Shown here piece after piece: positions 48,735-60,560 of a stretch of DNA of 64,000 bases. Made by a program: the position numbers and the translations under genes. Within the stretch, counting starts at the first letter, position 1. The number at the start of each line of letters is the position of its first letter. The stretch covers positions 1 to 64,000 of the forward strand of contig JACGCK010000034.1 in the NCBI GenBank assembly GCA_014925825.1, written 5' to 3'. The notes under the pieces are model-generated. The model made no database searches. It saw only the letters and a program-made list of their open reading frames with translations, and had not been told where the DNA came from. The stretch is from Pholiota molesta. Its lineage: Eukaryota; Basidiomycota; Agaricomycetes; Agaricales; Strophariaceae.

Positions 48735-50500
48735 ATGACGGGGACCTGGCTATCGGCGTTGTTTTTGGCTAGTCTTTTCGGCCTTATCTCATGCAGGGAG
48801 CAGCAAGTTTTGAACACGGAAGAGCCTGCAAGTGGCGTTTTGAGACGGTTCAACATCGAATCTGCGGTTCAATCGGTTTTGGCTGCAGCGCAGGTACATC
48901 ACCTAGTTATCTGTGGCAATTTCAGATCCATAACTTGCCCTAGGCACATAACTTGGATGTTTGGCATACAACAAGCACCTATGTTGATGTGTACTTCCCT
49001 TCGAATGAGCCATATTTGCCTGAGGAGTTAGCGCGGTTACCCCATACGACAACGCCAATATCATCGACGGTATCAAAGCCTCTACAAGTCCAATCAAAAT
49101 GGAATATCACCTCCTTAGATAATACCACCTTTCACGAAAGCTATCATCCGCTAGGCGAGGTTCAGTCGTTCATCAAACAGCTGGCCGATTCGTATCCCAA
49201 CATCACACAGTTAGTTCACCTGGGTCAGAGTGCGGAAGGAAGGGACATGAAAGGTCTTACCATATCTACTGGTCCATATAACATGTCGAGTTCCCTGCTG
49301 GGTGAAGGTTTTATGGGTACAAACAAGACAAAGAAGACGCCAACGCCAAATGATGGAAGGAAGCTGGGATTTGTGATTGTAGGCGCCCAACATGCTCGCG
49401 AGGTGCGTTGAAATCTGTAGCTATCTTGATCCGAATCTTTATATTAATCTTACTCCAGTGGATTGCGACTGCTGCTACTACCTATCTCGCGCATGCAATC
49501 GTGTCAAATTCATCTGAGAGGCATTCCCTTTCTAAACTCCTAGACCACTTCGTGAGTTCAGTTTAGATTAGAAAAGCATGATATGGAGATAACTCCGCCT
49601 AGGATTTCTACATCGTCCCCATGCCCAATCCCGATGGTTATGATTATACCTGGACAACGGATCGTTATTGGTACAAGAATCGTCAAATCATTGGGCCTTA
49701 TACCAAGTGTGTTGGTCTAGATATGAACCGGTAACTCACTTCATGATACTGTCTATCGTATTCTTATCTCTCTTTACGCTAGAAATTGGGCAAGTAGCAT
49801 CGCGTCAAATACTTTCTTCGGTGACTAAATATACCATAGGGTTATAAATGGAAACCAGAAGCTGGGGATCAGGCCCAACGGTCAATTCTTAATGCCGAAT
49901 CAAGGCCCAGGGAACCAGTAAATCCTTGTTCACACTGGTATCCGGGAACGCGACCATTTGAATCTCCCGAAGTCAACAACATTGCGAATTGGATTGCAAC
50001 TCTCCCAAATGTTGCAGGTTTTGTGGATTTGAGGAGCTACGGCCAAATGTGTAGGCGTTCAACGTCAGCTTTCGGTTGGGACAAAAATTTTGATCACTCG
50101 CGTTTAGTGTCTTCGCCATATTCCTACACGTGTAATCGCCTCCCCAAAGATGCAGAAAACCAGATTGAAGCCGCCCTGGGAGCATGCCATGCGCTCAAAT
50201 CAGTCCATGGGACTCCTTTCAAAGTCGGCACCTTGTGCTCGACGCTATACCCCGCATATGGGAACATTGTTGATTGGATGTACGCGCGCGAAGCTATCAA
50301 GTATTCGTACGTTGCCCATCTGCGAGACACGGGAACGGTATGCGAGGTCCTTCACTTTTCCTTATATGTACTTGTTGACTCACCACCAACAGTACGGATT
50401 CTCCCTTCCTGAAAAATGGATCCGCCCAACTGGTGAAGAAACAGTCGGTATGATAGAGTACATCGCGAAATTTGTCGCGAAACAAGCGAAAAGTACGTAG
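48735..50500 (+). CDS. Ecm14-like M14 metallocarboxypeptidase homologue
   Basis: A secreted protein of the M14A fold with a signal peptide (MTGTWLSALFLASLFGLIS) and a propeptide (AHNLDVWHTTSTYVDVYF). The peptidase domain shows FVIVGAQHAREW (zinc ligands His and Glu), NPDGYDYTWTTDRYWYKNR, CVGLDMNRNWGYKWKP, VDLRSYGQM, SYTCNRLPKDAE, TLYPAYGNIVDWMYA, HLRDTGTYGFSLPEKWIRPT and GEETVGMIEYIA. The third zinc His of active enzymes is Arg (LRSYGQ) and the catalytic Glu before LRDTG is His. It is therefore expected to be a pseudopeptidase, as is known for yeast Ecm14, where Glu is also replaced. All exons join in frame, including a 7-nt exon (49783-49789) and a GC-AG intron (49790-49839). It appears intact. 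Confidence 0.9.
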
Positions 50501-50798
50501 ACGTGTTGCTTCCCATGTCCAAGAATAAATTTGAACACTCGATGATGTATCTTCTTGTTCGTTCATAGGACAATTTTAACTGGCTTGTAAAAGTATGCGA
50601 TCTACTGTTGGTTCGTCGCTTTCTGGAGACAGCCTGTCCTTGTATTTTTCCTTCGCTTTTTCTGTATTTTTCAAAGTCTGACGTCTTTTCTTGCTGTGCT
50701 TTAATTGCTTTTTTGTATAACATTTTGAAATTGCACACGCCATTCCATGTGTCTCACTTTCGCTTTCTCACCTTGTTTTAGTAAATCTTTCCCTTGTA

Positions 50799-51350
50799 AT
50801 GGTCCATTTCGCGCTTAACGGAGATGTCAACTTTTCTTCCTTCCAAATGCAAACAGCATGCGAAGATGGACAGTTTGACCTGACATTTCGAAGCAGCGGC
50901 TTTGGCCGTCTCGAGGCTACCTATCTCAAGGCGACAATCAATACCGTGCGAGATGGACGTTTTCCTAAAATACGTGGGCAAGGGTTTTATTGTCGTGAAG
51001 AAAGGTTAGTATTTCACTTTCAATTCCTGACCAAGAACTTGCTAAAATACTTCTGTTTCCCAGCAACGAATGATAATCACTCTGACATACTCGCCGCCGG
51101 GCATGTTCTCGATACATGAAACGACAATCCTAGAAAAACGATGCCCCTCCAGATCTCGAGACCGCAAGTTTAGCTACTCTGGTCTGCTCATCGGTTCGTG
51201 TGATTCAGACATGTACATCTGCCACTGAGGCTGCGATCTCATACATGTTCCAACGACTCATTCTTGGACAGCTCTACAGATGGCGCTCTGATCCTCCGAT
51301 TCCCGAGAAATCCAAAGTGCACATTGTCGAAGGGTATTGATGGTGATTCG
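50799..51350 (+). CDS. hypothetical, weak
   Basis: An open exon, MVHFALNGDVNFSSFQMQTA to RGQGFYCREER, ends at a plausible donor at 51003; an acceptor follows at about 51062. Downstream, three frames each carry a plausible stretch (MIITLTYSPPGMFSIHETT; DILAAGHVLDT; ISYMFQRLILGQLYRWRSDP), so no single model is clean. No family was recognised. It may be a decayed gene. Confidence 0.25.
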
Positions 51351-51745
51351 TCAGTGTTAATGATGCTCATGAAATTCTGGGAGTCAGAAATTCAATCTAA
51401 CCGATGCTTGCGGTAATGAGATTACTGTGAGAGACAAGTCCTTGCGTTTGAATCTTCCTTTTTTTTTCTTATATCTTCTTTTTTTGGTTCTCTACTTTAT
51501 GAAACCAAAGAAGCCAGGTCTAGTCAGCCGTCGTACCCGTTGCAGCGTGCTCTAAATCGATTGCATCCATGGAAGGCCGAAACACTGGCGTATTTCTGTT
51601 CCCTCAAGAAATCGAACAATTGTCTGGATCTCCTCTGGCTGGATGTCTTTCAACCTGATCGGAAGCAATTAAAATTCCTTTTATCATGTTTTGAATCTCG
51701 ATGAACGCCCCGCCATCCCTTCCCCAACCCATTGTTCTCCCCAAA

Positions 51746-52753
51746 ATGAGCTCCATCGAGGCCGTGCGTGCCGCTAACGCAGCTTTCGAGCACCCCGCCC
51801 AGCACCCACCCTTGCCATATTTGTTGGCGGCACCTCCGGCGTCGGGCAGGGGATGGTAGAGGTCTTCGCGACCAATACACTGGAAAAAGCCACATCGTCA
51901 TAGTGGGCCGGAACCGCGCCGCCGCTGAACATACCTATCATCGGTACCTACCCCAGCTTCAGAACCTACGTCAGAGAGTTTATCTATTGCGACGTCACTC
52001 TCATGAAGAATGTACAAGCACTGACGCAAAATATTCTTTCGAGGTACCCGAAAATCAATTACCTCGTCATATCCACCGGCTTCATGGCTCTCGGAGGCCG
52101 GAATGAAACCGAGGAAGGGATCGACAAAAGCTCGCAGTGCACTATTATTCCCGATGGAAGTCATAAACGACCTCCTTCCTGCCCTACGAAAAGCACAGGA
52201 CGAAGGCGAGAAGGTGTCTGTGATGAGCGTTCTAGCCGCCGGAAAGGGTGGTGCGATTGATGTGATTCATCGTATGGACGACTTGCAGTAAAAGACGGGT
52301 ATTGGATGATGAAATTGAGTCTTTTGGCGCCCACGTACAATGACTTGATGCTCGAGGTCTGTAATAAATTATTTATTCATTCAATTTTATCTCATCAATG
52401 TCAACTTACAGGCTTTCGCCGGAAATCGAACCCAACATTCCATTTATCCATTCATACCCAGGGTTCGTACGCACAACAATCATGGCCTCCTCGCCTTCTT
52501 GGTTTTTCAGAACTATATCGACCACCCTTTTCACCCTCACGCGACCGTTCTCTGTTAGCATGGAAGAAAGCGGTCAGTACATGTGGAACGCGATATATAA
52601 TGTCGCGACGAAGCCCAGAGCATGGCGAACCGGCTACAATGGCGAGGATATTGGGAAAACCAGATATTTTGGCGATGAAATCAGAGGCAGAAATTATGGG
52701 AACATACGGTGGAAGTCATGAAAGAGGCGTTATCGACGGACACGGTCGTTTGA
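51746..52753 (+). pseudogene. SDR copy 3, most degraded
   Basis: A third member of the SDR group. It starts at MSSIEAVRAANAAFEHPAQ, matching MPSLAAIRASNAAFRHSSS of copy 1 but lacking the membrane-anchor N-terminus. The cofactor motif is readable (VGGTSGVGQG) only after a frame change near 51815. Another occurs near 51886 (HIVIVGRNRAAAEHT) and more at about 51950, 52125 and 52285. Conserved pieces include ILSRYPKINYLVISTGFMAL, VMSVLAAGKGGAID and, after an intron with matching position, NIPFIHSYPGFVRTTIMASS, SGQYMWNAIYNVATKPRAWR and GNIRWK. Divergence from copies 1 and 2 is much greater than between those two, so this is an older duplicate. It lies 1.2 kb after the M14 gene. Confidence 0.8.
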
Positions 52754-53339
52754 ACCTTGGTTGGGGTTTTTTAGACGTATTTATGTTGCGAACTAGGTCC
52801 GAATTCGGAGTGTTGCTTATTATGATAGATATAGATATAGGCTCTTCCATGTGAAGACAGGGCTCAGACCTCGGAGATTTATATACTAGATATCTGAATC
52901 AAAGGCTATAAACGCACGAAAGCTGCCTTTGGAAAAAAATAGCGGGTTTATCCGTTTTTCGAGTAATACCGAGATGGTGCATCTATCGATTCCGGAGTCA
53001 TCCATCGAAGAGAGAAATTTCCTTATCGTACTATTATCAGCTTCCTTATAAAAATTAGGAAGAGAAGTGCGGATTCGTTTGTATTCTGACAAGACATGTG
53101 TAGACTAGTGCGTGGATGGGCTTGACCGGGTCAGCTGCCATTCACGAGACACTGAACCAAAAAAAAAAAAAAATGAGATGAACGTCTCGATTGGGTGTTC
53201 ATGCTGATATTACAAGTAACTTTACATTGGTACGCTCGGGTATGCTTTTACGGATACAGTATTGATACTAATGGCCAATAGAAGCCTACATACGATGAAT
53301 TCCTTGGATGTAAGTTCGCAGGAAATGCCGAGATAGAGA

Positions 53340-54222
53340 GTGCGATGTGGTACTGATAGTAGTGTCGGTTTGGCAACGCTGGAGGTCATTGAGCGACATT
53401 CCCCACTACTCTAAAGTATTGGAAGAATGGAAACAGAGTGTTCTCTTCCACGAGAGAAATCGGGCGAAGGTTCTTGACCTTGGCCTGAAAGAGTCGCTGA
53501 ACATCCGTCAGATTATTTTCAGAATAGTTGCTTTGCTCCATGCAATAATGAACGAAATATCCGAACGAGTCAGGACCAAAATAGATGTGCGCTGCTGTGA
53601 GGTATGCACACAAGAAAATCAGGTGCCCACAAACTGGGCTCTCTTTCTGCGCCAGTTCGTCTTTGCAAGAGATGATATCTGTGAACCAAAAGCATCACCG
53701 TTTCGACGAGGGAATGAGGAGCTTTTTCGGCCTCCAAAATTTGAAAGATGAAGTCCGGTAACGGTGGGTTTCATGAGCCATGGCCAGTTGGTGGGTGTCT
53801 TCGCAATTTAATGTCTCCTTAATGTACCAATAGCAAGACTCCGCAGCCTTGTTTCCGAAAAAGGGCTCTGAATCGGTTTTGATCTTCGTCCTGAGCTGCT
53901 TGAATTGCGCCACTCGGTTGAGCGTTCCAGTGAGAACGGATCCCAATTTGACGAAGGAGAGTTGTTGCTGAGCGCTGTCGTTTAGGAGGGGAGGTAGCAT
54001 GAGAATTGTTGGTAAAACCGATCCTGCTGAGAGGATGATATAGAATGTGGTTGCGGAGCAATACATGGTATGGCTCCTAGAGCACATTTCCGACCACTTT
54101 TGACTTGCAGCATGTTCGCCCCTTCGAAAATCTGGACACTTCGAGAACGTAGGAGCCGCATGATAGAAATGTGGGCTGTGGGGTCAGTAGTAGATAGCGA
54201 CATAAGGTAAATTATCGTCATT
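53340..54222 (-). CDS. hypothetical, uncertain coding region
   Basis: The minus strand has two long overlapping frames. One reads LRSRSVQIFEGANMLQVKSG from 54222. Another (54087-53695) reads FYIILSAGSVLPTILMLPPL, SFVKLGSVLTGTLNRVAQFK and ETLNCEDTHQLAMAHETHRY. Further on, YFGPDSFGYFVHYCMEQSNY continues a third frame. The amino-acid composition of the middle frame looks protein-like, but I recognise no domain and cannot settle the splicing. The plus-strand frame over the same bases (53347-53751) is an alternative. Confidence 0.25.
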
Positions 54223-54813
54223 TATATAGATTTTAATGGGAGGAGGAAGCGCTTGAGTGGCCTTATAAAGCCACACCAGCACTAGACGCTGTTGCCAAAA
54301 GAGGCAGTGATTACCATTTGCATGTAAGCACCGCTTGCTGAGCTCTACTCGAATCTGGACATTTGATTGAATTGTGAAGCCACCGCCGTCAGGCCGTCAG
54401 CCACGATGCATAAATGAAGCAACCGAGCAAGCGCCAGAGCTATACCCGAGTGAAAGAATAACATGATCAGAAGGGTGCTTGAATGTTACCGCTCTTGGTC
54501 GCAATCCCTACTACAGGATCCCATCAGTGGCACTTTCGGATGCTTTGGACAGTGATGTAATGAGGGGTTGCTGTAGGTATTTCCAATTGTAATAATGAGG
54601 GACTTACACACAACAGCTATACGAAAGAGAAATAACATCTGATCAAAATATGAGAATTGGATGTAATAAAGATAAACGAAACCACGACACCAAGTAATTA
54701 GATCGGTTCAAATACAACATGAATAACGTAGAAAGCTCAAGGGACATCAGGAAAAAGAAAAATTCAAGTGTCAAAACCAAGAAATCGGATAGATAGATCA
54801 CGCCTTGATTCGG
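54223..54813. other. intergenic
   Basis: AT-rich spacer downstream of the kinase gene. Nothing was recognised. Confidence 0.4.
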
Positions 54814-57800
54814 TCATTGGAGAGAAACCAAATCCGCAAGCTCGTCCAACCGTTCCTGCAGCTCGTTGATATCGTGCATGATCAAAGTGTGTCTGCGCTC
54901 CAGCTCGCGGAGGTCGTGACCGCTATCGGCAGATACGTGCCCATCCTCCAAGCGAGAAGGACGCGGGGGACTCGATCTGCGACGTGCATGAGAAGGCGCT
55001 TTTCGCTTCATCTTGGCGGGCTTCGGATGGATGGTGTCGATGGAAGGAGAGCGGCAGGTGTCACTTTGGGAGGTGGCAGAGTAGGAGAGGATTGCGGTCA
55101 TTGGATGAGCAGCGGTGAAAGCCGGTGGCGAAAATGCTTTCAGTTGGACTGGCTTTCCTTCGCCTGCCGGCGCAACAGAAGGGCGATATGCCGGTTCCTG
55201 CACCTGCACATTCCCTATGGCTGCTGCAACAGTCGTGCGTGGTGCAACAGCACCAAGCTTGAAATCCGCATTGCCTCCATATCCGCTGGAGGAATACCAA
55301 CAGCCCAGCATTCGTCGTCTGCGTAGTCGTCGTGGTCGTGGTGGTGACACTCCTATCCCCCAAAGGCGGCACCGCAAGCAGCGACCCAGACCCTGAGCGC
55401 ACACGCCCGCTCATCATGCCAAAGCTGTTGAGGTACCCGCTAACAGTGGGCGTCCCGCTCCGGCGCGACATCATCGTCATGGACATCATGGACATCGCCG
55501 AGCCCGGCCGGGGGCTGGGGCTCGGACTGGGCGGCGCGCCGCCCTCTGAGTCCGTGCTCTCTGAGTCGGGGTAGGCGCCCCCTTCTGCTCCTGGATCTGG
55601 GGGTATTGGTCTTCGGGTAGTAGATGTCAGAGGGGTCCTCGAGGGCGTTGGCACCACCAGGGCCACGCGAATGCGACGAGCTCGCGGCGCTGTAGTCCGG
55701 GCCTGGAATGGGCGTCGCGAACCTATCGAACCGCAGCTCCTTCCTCAGCGTGCCGTATTTAGCACTGTCGTTCCTCGTATTGCCTCCCCAGGGGCTGTTC
55801 TGTTCTTCGCACCCCCGCTATCGAGGTCCACTCCGCGATGCAAACACGCCAGGATCTTAGGCTTCCGCCCGCTCTCCATCACCTTCTTTCTTGCGCTCAT
55901 CCCGACACACTCGACGAGCTGCTTCATCGCCTCGCGGTCCGATACCACGCGGCGCGGCGCCGTGCGTCGGATGTGCTCGTGCGCGGGAGCGTCGCTACGG
56001 CGACAGCGCGTATGGCTTCAGCGGCGTGCTGTAAGCCTGCAGCTGATTGGCGTGGAGAGCATCCCCGCCGTGCCGCGGCCCCACGTCGCCGGCGGCACCG
56101 AGAGGGTGTTGGGGGTGCGCCATTTCGGGATGGGCGTGGCATATAGCGAAGAGCGCATGAGGGGCTGCGGGGTGCTGTGGCCGGCGGTGTTTGAGGGACT
56201 CTAATGATGCTGGTGAGATATCTTCGGGGAAGGCGTCCAATAGAGGCCCCCATGAGAACCCGATAAAGCTCGACATGGATCCGGAATTCTCCTTCCAGGA
56301 CAACGCAGGCGAGTGTTGGTCTAAGTGTGTTCCTGTGCTCCGACGGAGCAGCGACAGCCAGGAGAAGCCGATGACGATTGGAAGAATGCAGAAAAAGCAA
56401 ATCCCTGCGAATGAGAATGAGATTCCTCATAGGAGTTTTTCACAGGAGCTGGTGCTGGCGGAGCAGTTGAGGGTTTAGACTCCGAGTAAGTGAATGGGGC
56501 AGGTGCAAGCCTGGCGGGGCAGCTTTTGTCGATAAATTTGTCCAATCAATGTCGATGAACAATGGGTGGTCTGTAATTTCCATCACATTTCTACGCCCTA
56601 GGCGTTGTGTGGCGCGAGTCAGTAATCTGGATAAGTATTAGTGAGTAGTCTTGCTCCAAAAAATTAAGGAGCCTACCGGCGTAGAAAATGTTGATATTCA
56701 TGCGAGATCGGTATCTTTTGATCGAACCTTAAGCCTTTCTATACGCTTTATATGAGAGACAAATCGAAGCCCAAAGAACGTTAAGAGCAGACCTCGTGGT
56801 TCATGATCCTAACATAAGTTTGTCTGATGTCATTGGCGAAAAAAGGCGCAACACCGTAGGCCATCTCATATAGCATAGCACCAAGGCTCCACCAATCTGT
56901 CTCCATGCCATATCCTTCGCTTTCGGGTTGAATCTCAAATTGCCCATCCTCCATTTCCAGAGCGACAAGGGCTTCTACATGGGCTTGTAAGATTTCTGGA
57001 GAGATATAATCACAGGTTCCGCATGGAACCAGACAGTATCGTTTCGCGATGAGCTGGCTACCGTCTGGACTTGGAGGTAAAAGGGGTGCGGCGGAACCAA
57101 AATCGATCAGGAGAACATGCGCGTCAGCTGTGAGCACGAAATTATGCGGTTTGATATCCCTATATATAAAGCTCAAGGGACGTGCAAATATCGGCAATCG
57201 AAGCAAGAAACGCGTACCGATGGGCGAACCCTTGCGAATGACACCAGTGGATCGCGCTCACGAGTTGCGGCGCCCACCACAAGAGATCGGATTCCAGCAC
57301 GCGACCATCGTGAGGACTGGATTCAAGGACGTCCCAGAGGGTGCCTCCCTCTGCATAGTCCATGATTAAGTTGAGATGCGTCGGCGTTTGGAATGCACAG
57401 AGGAGATGTGGAGCCCAAGGTGAATTCGTCTTGACGGCTTGTAAGAGCAAATCCCGTTCATGTTGGGGCGAGCATTGCTGTTAAATATGAGCACGCGACT
57501 TCGAAAGCACTATGAAGACATACATCTCGCGTTCGTAGAGCGAACTGCTTTTCGATCGACTTGCGCACATAGACGCAGTTGTTCAGACGGCATGTAACGA
57601 CGTCAATCTGATATTCCAACTCCATCAGCGATTCCAACACATTTCTGGAAAGAGAACCCACCACTCCAAATTGACCATATTCTAGAGTTCCAACGACATC
57701 AAGGTCGTTATCTTTGAATCGTAGGGAGTCGACCTCCGCCGTCTTCGCTGCAACGTTCGTTAGACAAGCCTCTTTGCTCGCATTATCAGAGGGACGAACC

Positions 57801-57932
57801 TGTCTTGCCGATAACACTCTGACCATGCATCAGCCGATCTACGGCGACACCTTCTGCATCCTCGTCGCCTTGATTGTTGCCATTGAGCAGGGTGGCCAAT
57901 CGTGTTTTTCGCTGACGCCATGAGAGAGACAT
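54814..57932 (-). CDS. AGC-family protein kinase (DMPK/MRCK-like)
   Basis: A Ser/Thr kinase. From the start [19 protein letters not shown] the frame slips by one base after GKTGSSL into [19 protein letters not shown]. The kinase domain then follows cleanly over five exons: LEYGQFGVV (glycine loop), [12 protein letters not shown] (likely lysine), FAHRDIKPHN (HRD), [11 protein letters not shown] (DFG), [75 protein letters not shown]. The long Pro/Ser-rich tail includes [20 protein letters not shown] and a terminal helix [20 protein letters not shown]. It contains at least three unexplained frame changes, the first in a C-run near 56490. The catalytic domain is complete; the tail is probably damaged or misassembled. 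The DMPK/MRCK placement is from overall pattern and is moderate. Confidence 0.75.
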
Positions 57933-58229
57933 GCATTAGGTGCTTCCTCACGATGTGCTCGTTCCTTAGATGATAAGTAAAGATTGCTGAACGGCGGTCC
58001 AGATCTGCTGGAAATTGTGTCGATGCACAAAAATCGTGTTCCAAAGGCCTGATCGTCGTGTGCGATGGTTTAGTTGGACAGTCACCAAAATGATTATGTA
58101 AGTTCCATCGCAGGCGTACCAGCCACTTTCCAAAATAGACATCCCTCCTTTCTTCCATGCCGCACGTACATACGCCACTACAGACTGCGACCTCTCCCAA
58201 TACTCACTCGATCACCTCCCTCCGCTAAC
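57933..58229. other. kinase upstream region
   Basis: Promoter side of the kinase gene. No separate gene was recognised. Confidence 0.4.
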
Positions 58230-60560
58230 CTTGCAACCGTGCATCCCGTCCGTCTACCCTTCCCCCGCGAACTTCGATCACCTCAAGCACAGCTGTGGCC
58301 CGTTTGCAATTTCACGGCTCGGCTCAACGTACCAGCAACGCCTCCCCTTGCTACCACGAACAGATCTCGTTGGCCCAGAACGCATGGATAAGCCGGATCG
58401 GACACCACAGAGCGGACAACGGTGTGTAGATCGTGTCCCATCTCCCACCTCTCAGCGTCGCGCTCACCTGCAGTGCTCTAGGCAACACCACCGCGACAGC
58501 TGTGGCCCGTTTGCAAGTTCCACGGCTCGGCTCAACGTACCAGCAACGCCTCCACAACGGACCTTGCTACCACCAACAGATCTCGTTGGGCCAGAACGCA
58601 TGGACACCACAGAGCGGACAACGGTGTGTAGATCGCGTCCCATCTTCCATCTCCCAGCGTCGCGCTCACCTGCAGTGCTCTAGGCAACACCACCGCGACG
58701 AGCGACCTCCATGCGCCGGACATCGCGTCGTAGCACGACCTTGGACACGGATGGCACGACTCACGCCGCATCGGCAACACCACCGCGACGAGCGACCTCC
58801 ATCCGCCGGACATCGCGTCGTAGCACGACCTTGGACACGGATGGCACGACTCACGCCGCACCTTCGACGATAACGAGTCGACTCGCGGGAAGGTAGTAGA
58901 TGCGAGCTCCGGTGCACGGGTGCGGGCGAACGGCCACTACTGTACGTACTAGCTACATCCCAGAGCAACAGACAGCTGACCACGGCATGCAGAGACCACG
59001 GCGACGATGCACATGCGAGCAGGAGGTTTGGACGACATCGGCGCACATCCCGCGAGCGTGAACCTCCTGTTCGTACGGGTCGTATTCCATGGGCACCACA
59101 GGCCGCGGCGCGCCTAGCTCCCAGGTATATAGATTTCATCTTATCTATCTCTCAACGTCACACTCACGGTTCTTAGGCTAGACAACACGGCGGCAGGGCG
59201 ACGATCTGCTTCAGCAGGGCCGTACGTGGACATCGCACCTTCCACAACGAGATGGCAACGCAATCGACGACTCACTGCATGCCTTGGACGACAGTCGGCT
59301 CGATTCGCGAGGACATCGGGGGCGAGAGCATCGTTCCGTAGCTAAGAGCAAACGTCAGTGAGTAATCCATTGGCTTCACCGTAGACGTCACTCACTCTCG
59401 GGAGTGGAGGACAAACCACTGCGACGCCAGGCAGCTTGAATCGAATCGCGGGACAGCAAGGTCCCGAACGCCTTCGAGCATGCAGTGGGCGACCAAGGGC
59501 TTGAATCGCGAGGGTAAAACAACGGTCAGCACTGCGCCGATCGCCTTACGATCAACCTACTCACCTTCTCGTCTTCGTGTACCGTCTTCGTGCACTACGC
59601 CTCGTACCTGCCCGTGAACGACGACGCGAATGGCTGGCGTGATACGCGATCAGTCGCACTTGGACGACGGCGATGGGCAGAGTTTGGGCCGCAGACGACA
59701 TGCGCGTTGGTAATAGGGCCTTGCGCATGGAACGACGACGCGATCGATTCGCGAGGCCGTTGCGGACGAGAGCACCAGTCCATAGCTACGCGCCAACATC
59801 CGTGAGTGCCACGTTGTTTCCACCATATCGACATTACTCACCATGACATCCGCCATTCGTTCAGCGCCGAGCCGCGGGATCTCTGGGAGTAAAAGCTCTA
59901 CGAGAGGCAACGATGGTAAGCGATATCGCGGCTGCAGAGACGACTAGCAACAGACTGACTACACATTCCAGATGCTTTCACAGAGAACGACAACGCGGTT
60001 GGTTCGCGATGGCGTCGCAGACGGAAGCGCAGGTCTGTAGCCACGCGCAAACGTCATTGTTTTCACCATATAGACATTACTCGTCATGACGTCGCCTTTC
60101 GGTCAGCGACGCGCCGCGGGATCTCTGGGAGTGACGGAAATGCGGCTGCGATACCGGGCAGCGCGCAGGCGAGACAGAAACGCAACGAGAGGACGAGATG
60201 GGAAAGGAACGATTCGATTCGCGATGAGAACAACGGTCAGCAATGCGACGATCGCCTTCGAGGAGATGGACAACCTACCGAGTCGACGTGCGCCGCCTGC
60301 TTGCACGACTGTCTGCAGAATGGCGCCTCGTACCTGGCCGTGAACGACCGACGATGTGGACGGCTCGGCCCCATCTGTTTCCACTTACCAACGAGGACGA
60401 CGACAGCGGGCTTGAAGTCAACGCGCGCCGTCTTCGTTTGGGCTATCGCGACGTCGAAAGGCTCTACGAGAGTCAAGGATGGTAAGCGATATCGCGGCTG
60501 CAGAGATGAACGGCCACCTACTTACCGCGCATTCTAGATGAGTGTTCGAGCGCGAACGGC
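58230..60560. repeat. CpG-rich higher-order repeat array
   Basis: Degenerate repeats at several scales. A ~210-bp unit occurs at about 58290-58495 and 58498-58685 (shared CTGTGGCCCGTTTGCAA, GGCTCGGCTCAACGTACCAG, GAGCGGACAACGGTGTGTAG). A 90-bp unit is repeated side by side at about 58684-58863 (GACCTTGGACACGGATGGCA). Units around TTCGCGAGG and ACCATATxGACATTACTC recur near 59300, 59750 and 60010. A ~717-bp period links about 59514 to 60231 (ACAACGGTCAGCA) and GCCTCGTACCTG at 59603/60328. No long conserved frame runs through it. Confidence 0.8.

Noticed and set aside
53157..53175. A-run as a second poly(A)-tailed insertion
   Set aside because: No direct repeat flanks it and there is no empty-site comparison; only a weak CGAGAC/GTCTCG inverted pair surrounds it.
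58230..60560. Several 70-150 codon frames in the repeat array as genes
   Set aside because: Frames follow from CpG-rich repeats, differ between repeat copies and carry no conserved residues.
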